IMG/VR virus record: IMGVR_UViG_3300022602_000313
Location: 1 to 28,903 of that record
Direction: 5' to 3' (one strand)
DNA from: a virus
Length of the DNA: 28,903 bases
The number at the start of each line of letters is the position of its first letter. The first letter of the stretch is position 1. Below the pieces are notes generated by a model. It saw only the letters and a list, made by a program, of their open reading frames with translations. It did no database searches and was not told the origin of the DNA. This document shows, piece by piece, positions 6,531-14,258 of this stretch. The translations under genes and the position numbers were made by a program.

Positions 6531-6803
6531 ATGAAAATGAGAGGTTCAATAGAAGTCTATTTCGATGGTGAGTTTAAGGGTAGCAGATACTATACAATGC
6601 GAAAAGAACGTAATGAATGGATGGCGCAGCAACTTAAATTATACCCACAGCACAAGCATCATAAAATTTATTTCATAAACAAACCAACAGAATACAATGA
6701 GAAGCAACATTGTCAGCGCAATACATCATCTCCGATTAGCGAAAGAACACTACCAAGACCTTCAACGGGAAATGCCCAACTCTCTTGGAGAAAAATTGGG
6801 TAA
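6531..6803 (+). CDS. Hypothetical protein with long 3' overlap
   Basis: A 90-residue protein starting MKMRGSIEVYFDGEFKGSRY. The first 55 residues look normal for a small alpha/beta protein (EVYFDGEFKG, then a helix with WMAQQLKLYP). The last 35 residues (from about CQRNTSSPISERT) are low in hydrophobic residues and overlap the next gene by 107 nt. This suggests that the original stop was lost and the end is read-through sequence. Function unknown. Confidence 0.5.
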   Translation: MKMRGSIEVYFDGEFKGSRYYTMRKERNEWMAQQLKLYPQHKHHKIYFINKPTEYNEKQHCQRNTSSPISERTLPRPSTGNAQLSWRKIG

Positions 6804-7032
6804 ACGTTATGAGGCTAAAATAGATTGGATTTATACAGACTTCATAACTAACCCGAATTTCCCTAAAGAAGTGCGTGAAGGCTGCCGTAAAGAATGGAAC
6901 TCCGATGTTTTCGCCGTTCCTGCCATTGCTGAAAAGATAGCACTACTACAACCAGAATTTAGGGAACTGTTAGAAAGTGTTATTGATGCAAAATTAAATG
7001 GTGAAGAAATTTTAATACAAGATATAAAATAA
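6697..7032 (+). CDS. Hypothetical helical protein
   Basis: A 111-residue protein starting MRSNIVSAIHHLRLAKEHYQ. It appears mainly alpha-helical with conserved-looking aromatic and acidic positions (AKIDWIYTDFITNPNFPKEV, then REGCRKEWNSDVF). The start at 6697 keeps an initial amphipathic helix; a later ATG at 6772 (MPNSLGEKL) would avoid most of the overlap with the previous gene and is an alternative. It lies 5 nt before the methyltransferase gene and so is probably co-translated. No family recognised. Confidence 0.6.
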   Translation: MRSNIVSAIHHLRLAKEHYQDLQREMPNSLGEKLGKRYEAKIDWIYTDFITNPNFPKEVREGCRKEWNSDVFAVPAIAEKIALLQPEFRELLESVIDAKLNGEEILIQDIK

Positions 7033-7037
7033 AAAAA

Positions 7038-8459
7038 ATGTTCGACAAGGAATTTTACCCGACCCCTGATAATGTGATAGACCGTATGATTAACGGTTAT
7101 GATTTTACAAATAAGATTATACTAGAACCATCCGCAGGAAGTGGTAACATTGTTAGCTATCTTTTACAGAATGGCGCAAAAGAAGTAATTGCGGCAGAAA
7201 AAAACGACAGCCTCAGAAAAATATTAAAGACTAAATGTAAAGTAATAAGCGAGGACTTTTTAACTATTACTAGCGATATGATTAGCCATATAGATATGAT
7301 AGTAATGAATCCCCCTTTTTCAAATGCTGACACCCATATTTTACACGCCTACAATATCGCTCCCGGTTGTTGTGATATTATTGCGATATGTAATCAAGAA
7401 ACTGTTAAAAATAGATATTCAAATAAACGTGGTGAATTGTTTTCTATTATTGAAAATTATGGCAGCTTTGAATATTTAGGCAATGTTTTTAGTGAGGCAG
7501 AACGCACAACAGATACGGGGATTGTATTAGTAAGAATAAAGAAAGCAGGAGAAAGTAATAAAGGCGAATTTGATGGATTTTTTTTAGATGAAGAAATTGA
7601 ACAACAAGTTAACGGTATTATGTCTTATAACGTTGTTCGTGATTTGGTTAATCGTTATACGGGTGCAATAAAGATATTTGACGAACAATTACAGGCAGCC
7701 GTTAAAATGAATAATTTAACAAACGGTTTTTATTCCGCAAAATTAGGGATGTCTATAACTGAAAAAGATGCACCTAAAAATAGAAATGAATTTAAAAAAG
7801 ACTTACAAAAAGCAGGTTGGAAGTTTATATTTAGTAAAATGAATATGAATAAATATGCCACCAAAGGGTTAAAGGAAGATATTAATAAGTTCGTAGAGCA
7901 GCAAACTGAAATACCCTTTACAATGCGTAATATTTACCGAATGATAGATATTATAGTGGGTACTAACTCTCAGCGTATGGATAAAGCTTTAATTGAAGTA
8001 TTTGATAAGTTGACAGAACACCACCACGATAATAGATATAGCGTTGAGGGATGGAAAACTAATAGCCATTATTTAGTTAATCGTAAATTTATTATGCCTT
8101 ATTTGTTCAATGTTGGATACGGCGGTGAGGTTACAGTCAATTTGTACCATAATAGAAATAATGATATTTTAGACGATTTTATTAAAGCATTATGTTATCT
8201 CAATGGTGATAATTATGATAGCTTAAAAAGTCTTTATAAAACTTGTAATCGTGAAGCAAATTTAGAGTTTGGAAAGTGGCACGAATTTGCATATTTTCGT
8301 TTTAAAGCATTTAAAAAAGGTACAGGGCATTTTGAGTTCTTAAACGAAAATATTTGGCATAAGTTTAATCAAAATATTGCAAGAATTAAAGGCTATCCAT
8401 TATTTGAAGGGAAGCAACAAACAGCTTATCAGAAAAAACAAACGGGAAGAAATAATTAA
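7038..8459 (+). CDS. DUF4942-type protein with N-terminal adenine methyltransferase domain
   Basis: A 473-residue protein. The N-terminal domain has the AdoMet-binding motif I LEPSAGSGN (residues 29-37), an acidic AAEKND element (about 52-57), and the N6-adenine methyltransferase motif IV NPPF (91-94), preceded by FYPTPDNVIDRM, typical of phage MTases. From about residue 180 the protein continues into a long region that I assign to DUF4942 (for example FMRNIYRMIDIIVG-like helices and LVNRKFIMPYLF, then FAYFRFKAFKKGTGHFEF). It probably methylates adenines in phage DNA, perhaps against host restriction. Target recognition is unknown. It ends 2 nt before the Dam-like gene. Confidence 0.75.
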   Translation: MFDKEFYPTPDNVIDRMINGYDFTNKIILEPSAGSGNIVSYLLQNGAKEVIAAEKNDSLRKILKTKCKVISEDFLTITSDMISHIDMIVMNPPFSNADTHILHAYNIAPGCCDIIAICNQETVKNRYSNKRGELFSIIENYGSFEYLGNVFSEAERTTDTGIVLVRIKKAGESNKGEFDGFFLDEEIEQQVNGIMSYNVVRDLVNRYTGAIKIFDEQLQAAVKMNNLTNGFYSAKLGMSITEKDAPKNRNEFKKDLQKAGWKFIFSKMNMNKYATKGLKEDINKFVEQQTEIPFTMRNIYRMIDIIVGTNSQRMDKALIEVFDKLTEHHHDNRYSVEGWKTNSHYLVNRKFIMPYLFNVGYGGEVTVNLYHNRNNDILDDFIKALCYLNGDNYDSLKSLYKTCNREANLEFGKWHEFAYFRFKAFKKGTGHFEFLNENIWHKFNQNIARIKGYPLFEGKQQTAYQKKQTGRNN

Positions 8460-8461
8460 TT

Positions 8462-9292
8462 ATGCCTATACCTTACATGGGAAGCAAGCGCAAAAGTGCC
8501 AATAAGATTTACAGCACAATACATAAACTTAACCCTAACGGTAAGTTATTAGTTGATTTATTTTGTGGTGGCTTTGCCATAAGTGAAAAATTTATTTGCA
8601 AAGGGTGGAATGTTATAGCAAATGACAAAAATAAATACGTCATTGCTTTATTGCAAAAAGTATTGCTTGAAGGACTTCCCGAAGATGTGGTTACTAAGTT
8701 TGTCAGCCGGGAAATATTCTTTGATATTGCAGCAAATCCAAATAATTGCGAGGATTGGTATGTCGGCTACGTTCAATGTGTTTGGAGTTTTGGAAACAAT
8801 CAAAGGAATTATCTTTTTGGGAGGGCAGTTGAACCTATTAAATATGCAGGACATGAATTGGTAGTTAATTGTAATTCAGATTTAATACGTGGGTTTATTT
8901 CAGAAGAGGCAATAAGTCATATATTATCTAAGCTAGACAGGATTAGTCGCCGATTAGAATTAATGGCTTGTGTTTCAGAAAGAAAGTTTGAGCTACAACA
9001 GCTACAACAGCTACAACAGCTAGAACAGCTAGAACGGCTAGAACAGCTACAACAGCTAGAACAGCTAGAACAGCTACAACAGCTACAACAGCTACAACAG
9101 CTAGAACAGCTAGAACGGCTAGAACTATATAGCCTTAATTACAATGAGGTTACTATTCCAGATAGTGCTATTATTTATTGTGACCCACCTTATATCGGAA
9201 GGGCTCAATATAAAGAGGGTGGTTTTAATCACGATTATTTTTGGGATTGGGTCAGAGAAAAATCAAAAACAAATAAGATTTATGTAAGCTAA
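8462..9292 (+). CDS. dam: D12-class DNA adenine methylase, cut short by in-frame TAA
   Basis: A 276-residue product with the Dam/D12 order of motifs: PYMGSKRK at residues 4-11, motif I DLFCGGF (32-38), an IANDKNKY element for AdoMet, and catalytic DPPY (241-244). Between the two halves of the catalytic domain sit 14 tandem LQQ/LEQ/LER tripeptides (residues 178-219). The frame stops after NKIYVS. In-frame sequence after the TAA continues YNAPNDFVSVLKFEQKSTLQ and 34 more residues to the TAA at 9455-9457, which matches the usual VSSYNAPxDF ending of this family. The visible product thus lacks the last strands of the fold and is probably impaired unless the stop is read through. Confidence 0.8.
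   Translation: MPIPYMGSKRKSANKIYSTIHKLNPNGKLLVDLFCGGFAISEKFICKGWNVIANDKNKYVIALLQKVLLEGLPEDVVTKFVSREIFFDIAANPNNCEDWYVGYVQCVWSFGNNQRNYLFGRAVEPIKYAGHELVVNCNSDLIRGFISEEAISHILSKLDRISRRLELMACVSERKFELQQLQQLQQLEQLERLEQLQQLEQLEQLQQLQQLQQLEQLERLELYSLNYNEVTIPDSAIIYCDPPYIGRAQYKEGGFNHDYFWDWVREKSKTNKIYVS
8993..9124 (+). repeat. 9-nt tandem repeat array inside the Dam-like gene
   Basis: Fourteen copies of a 9-nt unit, CTA(C/G)AAC(A/G)G, plus a partial CTAGAA. In order the units encode LQQ three times, LEQ, LER, LEQ, LQQ, LEQ, LEQ, LQQ three times, LEQ, LER. The unit is a multiple of three, so gain or loss of copies would change protein length without shifting the frame. The nearly identical DNA of the units points to recent expansion by slippage or recombination. 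Confidence 0.95.
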
Positions 9293-9500
9293 TACAATGC
9301 CCCTAATGATTTTGTTTCAGTACTTAAATTTGAGCAAAAAAGCACTTTACAAGGGGGAAATCAAAAGCATAAAAATCAACCAATTGAAAATTTATTCACA
9401 CCAATAGGTCAAGACAATATCGAATTTAAACATTTTAAACAACAATCCCTATTCTAACATGACAGCAAAAGAAAGGTATAATTTTTTGTTAAATGTTTAG

Positions 9501-9508
9501 TATATTTG
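9501..9508 (+). promoter_or_regulatory. -7 box of the structured-RNA transcript
   Basis: TATATTTG is a perfect match to TAnnTTTG and lies directly before a string of three hairpins, with a predicted start near 9513. No TTG is found 17-23 nt upstream; a TTTTTTG at 9482-9488 is 12 nt away. Support therefore rests on the -7 box and on what follows it. A 13-codon frame (ATG at 9459) ends at 9500, directly before the box. Confidence 0.5.
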
Positions 9509-9511
9509 TAG

Positions 9512-9618
9512 CGTAGTGTAGCACCTACGATTAGAAACTAATTAATGGCTTTAAAAGGGATGGTGTACCTGTTTTACAGGGTGCTATTACATCATCCACT
9601 TTAAAGCTTTTTTATTTT
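9512..9618 (+). ncRNA. Structured small RNA or attenuator leader before the helicase gene
   Basis: Three hairpins fill the space between the TATATTTG box and the helicase ATG. H1: CGTAG (9512-9516) with CTACG (9525-9529). H2: ATTAG (9530-9534) with CTAAT (9538-9542), triloop AAA. H3: GCTTTAAA (9548-9555) with TTTAAAGC (9600-9607), then GGATGGTGTA (9558-9567) with TACATCATCC (9588-9597, one G-U), then CCTG (9568-9571) with CAGG (9577-9580). H3 is followed by a U-tract (9608-9618, interrupted by one A), as in an intrinsic terminator. The helicase ATG follows the U-tract with no gap and no A-rich leader. It is either a free RNA of about 105 nt or a leader that controls read-through. I match it to no named RNA family. 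Confidence 0.6.
9548..9618 (+). terminator. Intrinsic terminator directly before the helicase start
   Basis: An outer 8-bp stem, a short internal loop and a 10-bp inner stem end in TTTTTTATTTT. This is the strongest terminator-like structure of the early half, and the next gene starts with the base after the U-tract. Helicase and primase expression must therefore come from read-through, antitermination or an unseen promoter. Confidence 0.65.
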
Positions 9619-11070
9619 ATGTCATCATACGAACTTTACCCGTATCAAAAGAAGTTTAAAGAAAATATACGGTCATCACTTGCCAAAAGTAAAAAGGTAA
9701 TTGCTTGTGCTGCCACAGGAAGCGGTAAGACTAAAACTTTTCTTTCGATGGTTAAAGATGCTTTAGAAAAGAAAACTACTGTTTTAATAGTATCCGAAAC
9801 ATCAAAGATTTATAAACAAATACACGAAGAGCAAAGCGATTGCATAACCATTGGAGACGGTGTAAAGTTTGTAGATATTGAAGTAGGTAAATGCTACGTT
9901 GCAATGGCTCAAACATTGGTACGCAGACCATTTATAATATCACAGTTTCAAAACTTTGGTTCAAAACTTTTAATCATAAATGACGAGTGTCATGTGGGAA
10001 CGTCTACGAAATTATTGCAACAATTAACAGATGCCTATCTTATTGGGTTTACAGCAACACCAGACTACAGAGTAGCAAAACATCTACCGCTTTTATACAA
10101 TGATATTGTAATCGGAGCACAACCACAGGAACTATTAGAAGGTGGATATTTGTCACCTTATTACCACTACGAAAGACAGGCGGCGGATTTAAGCGGATTA
10201 AAAAAAGATAGTAAAGGTGAATTTTCGGAGGCATCTCAATTTGATGCGTTTAATAAGCCAAAAGTATTTGCAGGACTTCACGAAGATTTAGAAAAGTACC
10301 ACAATAAAAAAACAATAGTTTATTGTGCCTCAATAGCGGATTGTGCTGCCTTATCTCAAGAACTTAGAAACGTTGGTTTTGTAGTGTCGGAAGTACATAG
10401 TAAAAATGAACAATCAGATATTGAACTTAACCAATTTACACACGGTCACGTTGATATTTGTGTTTCTGTTTCTGTATTAACAAAAGGTTGGGACTTTAAA
10501 CCAATAGACTTAGTAATACTTAGACGTGCCACTACATCACTAGCTTTGTATTGTCAAATGGTTGGGCGTGGTGCAAGGGTTATGGATGGTAAAGAACGCT
10601 TTACCGTACTAGATTATGGCGGTAACGCATCCCGTCACGGACTATGGAACTTTGAATTTGATTGGGCTAAAATGTGGAATAAACCGCCTAAGAAAAAGAA
10701 AGACGGCGTAGCACCTATAAAAGAATGCCCTAAATGTTTTTTGATACTTGCACCTCGTGTTATGACTTGCCCAGAGTGCGGACATACATTTGAAACAAAA
10801 GAAAAAGAATACGTTGAAGGTAAGCTAGTAGAGGTCACGGAAAGTTATAATAAACTAAGGGGTAAATATATTGCAGACCTTACTCCGATTGAATTAGCCG
10901 ACTATGCTAAGATAACAAATAAGAAACCTTTTGCGATAAGAGTAGCGAAAGCAAAGCAAGATGTCCTATTTTTACAATCTTTTGCTACTGCAATGGGCTA
11001 CCATTCGGGATGGGTTAAGCATCAAGACATAAGTGAACCATTAGAATTTTACAACATTAAAATTAAATAA
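9619..11070 (+). CDS. SF2 DEAD/DEAH-box helicase
   Basis: A 483-residue superfamily 2 helicase. An LYPYQKKFKENIRSSL Q-motif-like start is followed by Walker A ATGSGKT (residues 32-38), Walker B DECH (122-125), motif III-like GFTATP (143-148), KGWDFKPIDLVIL, and motif VI QMVGRGAR (313-320). A zinc-ribbon pair CPKC (370-373) and CPEC (384-387) plus a nearby His lies in the C-terminal part. It would unwind duplex DNA or remodel forks during phage replication. The primase-polymerase gene follows with no gap. The start is unusual: it has no A-rich leader and follows the U-tract of a terminator. Confidence 0.88.
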   Translation: MSSYELYPYQKKFKENIRSSLAKSKKVIACAATGSGKTKTFLSMVKDALEKKTTVLIVSETSKIYKQIHEEQSDCITIGDGVKFVDIEVGKCYVAMAQTLVRRPFIISQFQNFGSKLLIINDECHVGTSTKLLQQLTDAYLIGFTATPDYRVAKHLPLLYNDIVIGAQPQELLEGGYLSPYYHYERQAADLSGLKKDSKGEFSEASQFDAFNKPKVFAGLHEDLEKYHNKKTIVYCASIADCAALSQELRNVGFVVSEVHSKNEQSDIELNQFTHGHVDICVSVSVLTKGWDFKPIDLVILRRATTSLALYCQMVGRGARVMDGKERFTVLDYGGNASRHGLWNFEFDWAKMWNKPPKKKKDGVAPIKECPKCFLILAPRVMTCPECGHTFETKEKEYVEGKLVEVTESYNKLRGKYIADLTPIELADYAKITNKKPFAIRVAKAKQDVLFLQSFATAMGYHSGWVKHQDISEPLEFYNIKIK

Positions 11071-13536
11071 ATGAATACTACCTTTCAACAGTCAATAAAA
11101 GAATGTGAATACTACTTAGATAACGGAATTTCAATTATACCCGTAAGAGATAAACCACAAACATTTAATGGTAAAGAATATCCTGTAAAGTCTGCTTACC
11201 CTTGGAAAAAATGGCAGTCGGAAATAATAAGCAAGGCAGAACTTTTATATCTTATGACAGAAAAATATGATACCGTAGGATATGGTATTGTGTGCGGTAA
11301 AGTTAGTGGTAACTTAGAAGTTGTTGATATTGATGTAAAAAATTGGGCTGGCATTGATGCAATGCTTTTTACTGATTTAAAGTCTTTTTATCCCGAACTA
11401 TTTGAACGACTAAGAATAACACAAACACCGTCTAAAGGTTATCATATATTTTATAGAATTGAGGGAAACCAAACGGAAGGTAACAGGAAATTAGCTTGGA
11501 AAGAAGGAGCGACAGAGGCAGCTATTGAAACCCGTTTTGAAGGTGGCTATGTTGTGGCAGCCACACAAATGAATTATAAAATAGTAAAAGACAATCCTAT
11601 TCCTACTATTACATGGGAAGAACGTTGCAGCATTATTTCTATTTGTATGGGGTACAACCAAAAAGTAAAAATAGCTGCTATTACACCCACTACAACATCA
11701 TCCGACTATTACGACCAAAACCCATTTGACCACTTTAATGGGTCACCTGCTGCCGAAAGTGTGCTAACTGATAACGGTTGGAAAGTAAAAAAAAGTAATA
11801 ATAACTTTATATGGTTTACACGACCAGAGGCAAAAACAAATGGGATAGATGCTTCTTTTAATAGGCTAAAACGTTGCTACTATATTTTTTCTAGTAGCAC
11901 AGAATTTGAACCGTCAAAAGGGTATAACCCAGTTACTGCGCTTTCTATATTGCAGCATAAAGGCGATAAAAAGAAAACATATTCTTGGCTATGTGATAAC
12001 GGTTATGGTATAATAAAAGAAAAAAAGCAAAAGATATTAGCACAAAATGCAGCCCGTAAAGGTTACACACTACCAAAAAATGTGAGCGAAGAAACTAGAC
12101 AACTAGCAATTACTTTACAAGGCGAACTGCAAGAACTGCATCCACACGGCACTTTTTGGGATTATGACGAAGATGGTAAAATGACTATTAACCGTGAGAA
12201 ATTAATGCTAGTATCGAACTATCTAGGATTTAGATATTACAAAGGAAATGTAGTTAGGATATTGTCTTATCTTATTCATAAAATAGAAGAAAGGGAATTT
12301 CAAGATGTATTAAAAGAATACATAAAAGAACCAAATAATGAAGAATGTATATCTATTTGCAATGCTTTAGAGGCTTTCTTAGAATCTCATGGTAAATACA
12401 CAATGAAGCGTTTATCAATATTGGCAGAAGATACAATACTAAAGGATAACGAAAATATATGCTTTAAATTTTTTAAAAATGGTTACTTGGTAATAGACCG
12501 TAATAACATAAATTTTCTTGAATATGATGCCTTAGATATGCTTATTTGGGCTGAAAAATTACAAGATAGAAACTACAATAAAGGCGAAGGGGGTAAGTAT
12601 GTGGATTTTTTAAAGTTAGCAATAGGCGAAGAACACATAGCCCACACTCAACAAATACTTGGTTTTCTTTGTCACGAATACAAAGATGAAACAACAGGCT
12701 ATATTATTGTGCTAACAGAACAATGTCGTGACCCTAGAGATGGGGGTGGTAGTGGAAAAAATGTATTTTGCAGTTTACTAAAACATACAACTTCTTACAC
12801 TTCAAAGCCAGGAGCCCAAACAAAATTTGATGAAAAGTTTTTTCAATCTTGGAACGGGCAACGTATATTTTGCATCAGCGATGTGCCAAAGAATTTCGAC
12901 TTTTCTTTTCTGAAAGAACCATCCACAGGCTCATTTATTTGGAAGAAACTTTTTAAGGATGAAGTGGAAGTATCAAACGAGGAAGCACCTAAATTTATGG
13001 TACAAACTAATTACAGCTATGAAGTGATAGACGGCGGATTAAAACGTAGAATTATCCCTATTGAATTTACCAATTTTTTTACTAATGTTGGAGGCTTAGA
13101 TGTGCATTATGGATGTCATTTTCCGAAAGGTTGGACTAATGAAGATTGGGCAGGTTTTGACAATTTTATAGCGCAATCAATACAAGAATGGTTATTGTGC
13201 AATAAGAAACTATCTGCACCTACATTGACCGAAGGGGGGTGGCTTAAACAGTTTGAGCAAACATACGGTTCAATAATATTTAACTTCATTGAGCAGAATT
13301 TTAATCATTGGTGTGAGCGTGTAGAAATAAGTAACGATACCTTTAAAAGTTATTTAGAAGCCTATTACGGCGAAAATAACACACCTAAGCAATATCAACC
13401 TTCAACACAACGTATTAACTCAGCCATTAAAGCGTATGCAGAGAAAAAAAAGGTTGATTATAAATGTGATTTGCAGAAAAGGGATAACGGAGTAGTGGTA
13501 AAATACCGTTTATTTAGTGTTGAAGTGCCATTTTAA
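11071..13536 (+). CDS. Primase-polymerase fused to SF3/D5-like helicase
   Basis: An 821-residue replication protein. The N-terminal primase-polymerase (AEP) domain starts with CEYYLDNGISIIPV and has the metal-binding pair Asp86 and Asp88 in VVDIDVK, with His125 in the SKGYHIFY motif. A middle region (about 200-480) is followed by a D5/DUF5906-type ATPase with Walker A GGGSGKN (558-564), then IFCISDVPKNFDF and KRRIIPIEF motifs. It would make primers and unwind DNA at the phage origin. The gene starts directly after the helicase stop (TAA-ATG). An iteron-bearing AT-rich region lies directly downstream, which suits an origin recognised by this or another replication protein. Confidence 0.88.
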   Translation: MNTTFQQSIKECEYYLDNGISIIPVRDKPQTFNGKEYPVKSAYPWKKWQSEIISKAELLYLMTEKYDTVGYGIVCGKVSGNLEVVDIDVKNWAGIDAMLFTDLKSFYPELFERLRITQTPSKGYHIFYRIEGNQTEGNRKLAWKEGATEAAIETRFEGGYVVAATQMNYKIVKDNPIPTITWEERCSIISICMGYNQKVKIAAITPTTTSSDYYDQNPFDHFNGSPAAESVLTDNGWKVKKSNNNFIWFTRPEAKTNGIDASFNRLKRCYYIFSSSTEFEPSKGYNPVTALSILQHKGDKKKTYSWLCDNGYGIIKEKKQKILAQNAARKGYTLPKNVSEETRQLAITLQGELQELHPHGTFWDYDEDGKMTINREKLMLVSNYLGFRYYKGNVVRILSYLIHKIEEREFQDVLKEYIKEPNNEECISICNALEAFLESHGKYTMKRLSILAEDTILKDNENICFKFFKNGYLVIDRNNINFLEYDALDMLIWAEKLQDRNYNKGEGGKYVDFLKLAIGEEHIAHTQQILGFLCHEYKDETTGYIIVLTEQCRDPRDGGGSGKNVFCSLLKHTTSYTSKPGAQTKFDEKFFQSWNGQRIFCISDVPKNFDFSFLKEPSTGSFIWKKLFKDEVEVSNEEAPKFMVQTNYSYEVIDGGLKRRIIPIEFTNFFTNVGGLDVHYGCHFPKGWTNEDWAGFDNFIAQSIQEWLLCNKKLSAPTLTEGGWLKQFEQTYGSIIFNFIEQNFNHWCERVEISNDTFKSYLEAYYGENNTPKQYQPSTQRINSAIKAYAEKKKVDYKCDLQKRDNGVVVKYRLFSVEVPF

Positions 13537-13540
13537 AGGC

Positions 13541-13566
13541 TTTGTAACGATATTTTTCGTTACAAA
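13541..13566 (+). repeat. Inverted repeat of the iteron element
   Basis: TTTGTAACGA (13541-13550) and TCGTTACAAA (13557-13566) are perfect reverse complements separated by 6 nt. It lies 4 nt after the primase stop. It could form a hairpin, or be a paired binding site of the protein that reads the TCGTTACA elements. Confidence 0.8.
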
Positions 13567-13863
13567 AATAGGTTTCGTTACATTTTTCGTTACGCTAAAA
13601 CCCTTACTGCTATTGACTTTTATAAAACTGTAACGAATATTTATACTTTTTTTATATTATTGTGTAAGAAAAAAAATAAATAGTAAAAGATATAATTAGT
13701 TACAAATATTTAAAGCATTAATAGTTTTTATTTATATAATTATTAGTTAGGTATATTTTTCGTTACATTAGTTACAAAAACGCTAAAAAGCAATACAGCA
13801 TTGAATTATAGCTGTAACGAACTAAAAATAAAACTACGTTACAAACATTAATTATTCGTTACA
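13543..13863. repeat. Iteron-like TCGTTACA repeats; candidate replication origin
   Basis: This 329-nt gap (13537-13865) holds no gene. It has eleven copies of a GTTAC-centred octamer on both strands. TCGTTACA or TCGTTACG occurs at 13557, 13575, 13587, 13760 and 13856. TGTAACGA (the reverse) occurs at 13543, 13629 and 13813. Variants with A or AC before GTTACA occur at 13698, 13770 and 13836. Between the clusters lies a very AT-rich stretch (about 13637-13755) that could melt easily. Clustered short repeats beside an AT-rich tract and a primase gene are the usual build of a phage origin. An operator array for a repressor is the alternative. Confidence 0.7.
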
Positions 13864-13865
13864 TT

Positions 13866-14258
13866 ATGACTCAACAACAATTTTTAACCACTATTTACTC
13901 CAACGAAGACCAATTTACAGCTGCAACCCATAAATATATCAATCATAATTACCCAGCGTTAAGGGGATTTTACTTTCACGTTGCTAATGAATCGGCTACA
14001 AGTATGGCAATGAGATTGAAACTACATTCACTTGGATTACTTGCAGGCGTTCCCGACTTCTTATTTGTGTATCCTAAATTTTGGGGATTAGAGTTAAAAA
14101 TGCCCAACGGTAAATTATCAGATAAGCAAAAATACCTACATAATCATTGGGCTAGTGTTGGGATAACGGTTGAAGTTTGCTATAACGCCGAGCAAGTAAT
14201 TACAGTTTTGGAAAGGGCTTTAACAAAAACTTTCTTACTACATTCGCACCGAACGTAA
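13866..14258 (+). CDS. VRR-NUC domain nuclease
   Basis: A 130-residue protein with the PD-(D/E)xK pattern of the VRR-NUC family: Glu14 in the first helix, FHVANES (37-43), GVPDF with Asp64, and LELK with Glu76 and Lys78, followed by GKLSDKQKYLHNHW and GITVEVCYNAEQV. Family members in phages are single-domain nucleases thought to act on branched replication or recombination DNA. The ATG stands 2 nt after the last TCGTTACA element, so occupation of that site could affect its expression. The last 11 residues (TKTFLLHSHRT) overlap an XRE-like frame and look unlike the family, so the natural end may be elsewhere. Confidence 0.85.
   Translation: MTQQQFLTTIYSNEDQFTAATHKYINHNYPALRGFYFHVANESATSMAMRLKLHSLGLLAGVPDFLFVYPKFWGLELKMPNGKLSDKQKYLHNHWASVGITVEVCYNAEQVITVLERALTKTFLLHSHRT

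Larger units (their letters stand above)
8462..9457 (+). pseudogene. dam: Full extent of Dam-like gene including nonsense codon
   Basis: The frame is open from 8462 to 9457 except for one ochre codon at 9290-9292 (codon 277 of 332 including the final stop). The 54 codons after it still read as the conserved C-terminus of D12 methylases. This suggests that the substitution is recent (for example GAA or TCA to TAA), an error in the sequence, or tolerated by read-through. Confidence 0.6.

Noticed and set aside
8993-9124. CRISPR array
   Set aside because: The repeat has no spacers; 9-nt units are contiguous and in frame with the methylase.
9290-9292. Phage stop-codon reassignment
   Set aside because: TAA, TAG and TGA all end other genes in the window normally, so the TAA in the Dam-like gene is a local event.
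13537-13865. Remnant gene in the iteron region
   Set aside because: Stops are frequent in all frames and the base composition is far more AT-rich than the genes; the octamer repeats explain the sequence better.
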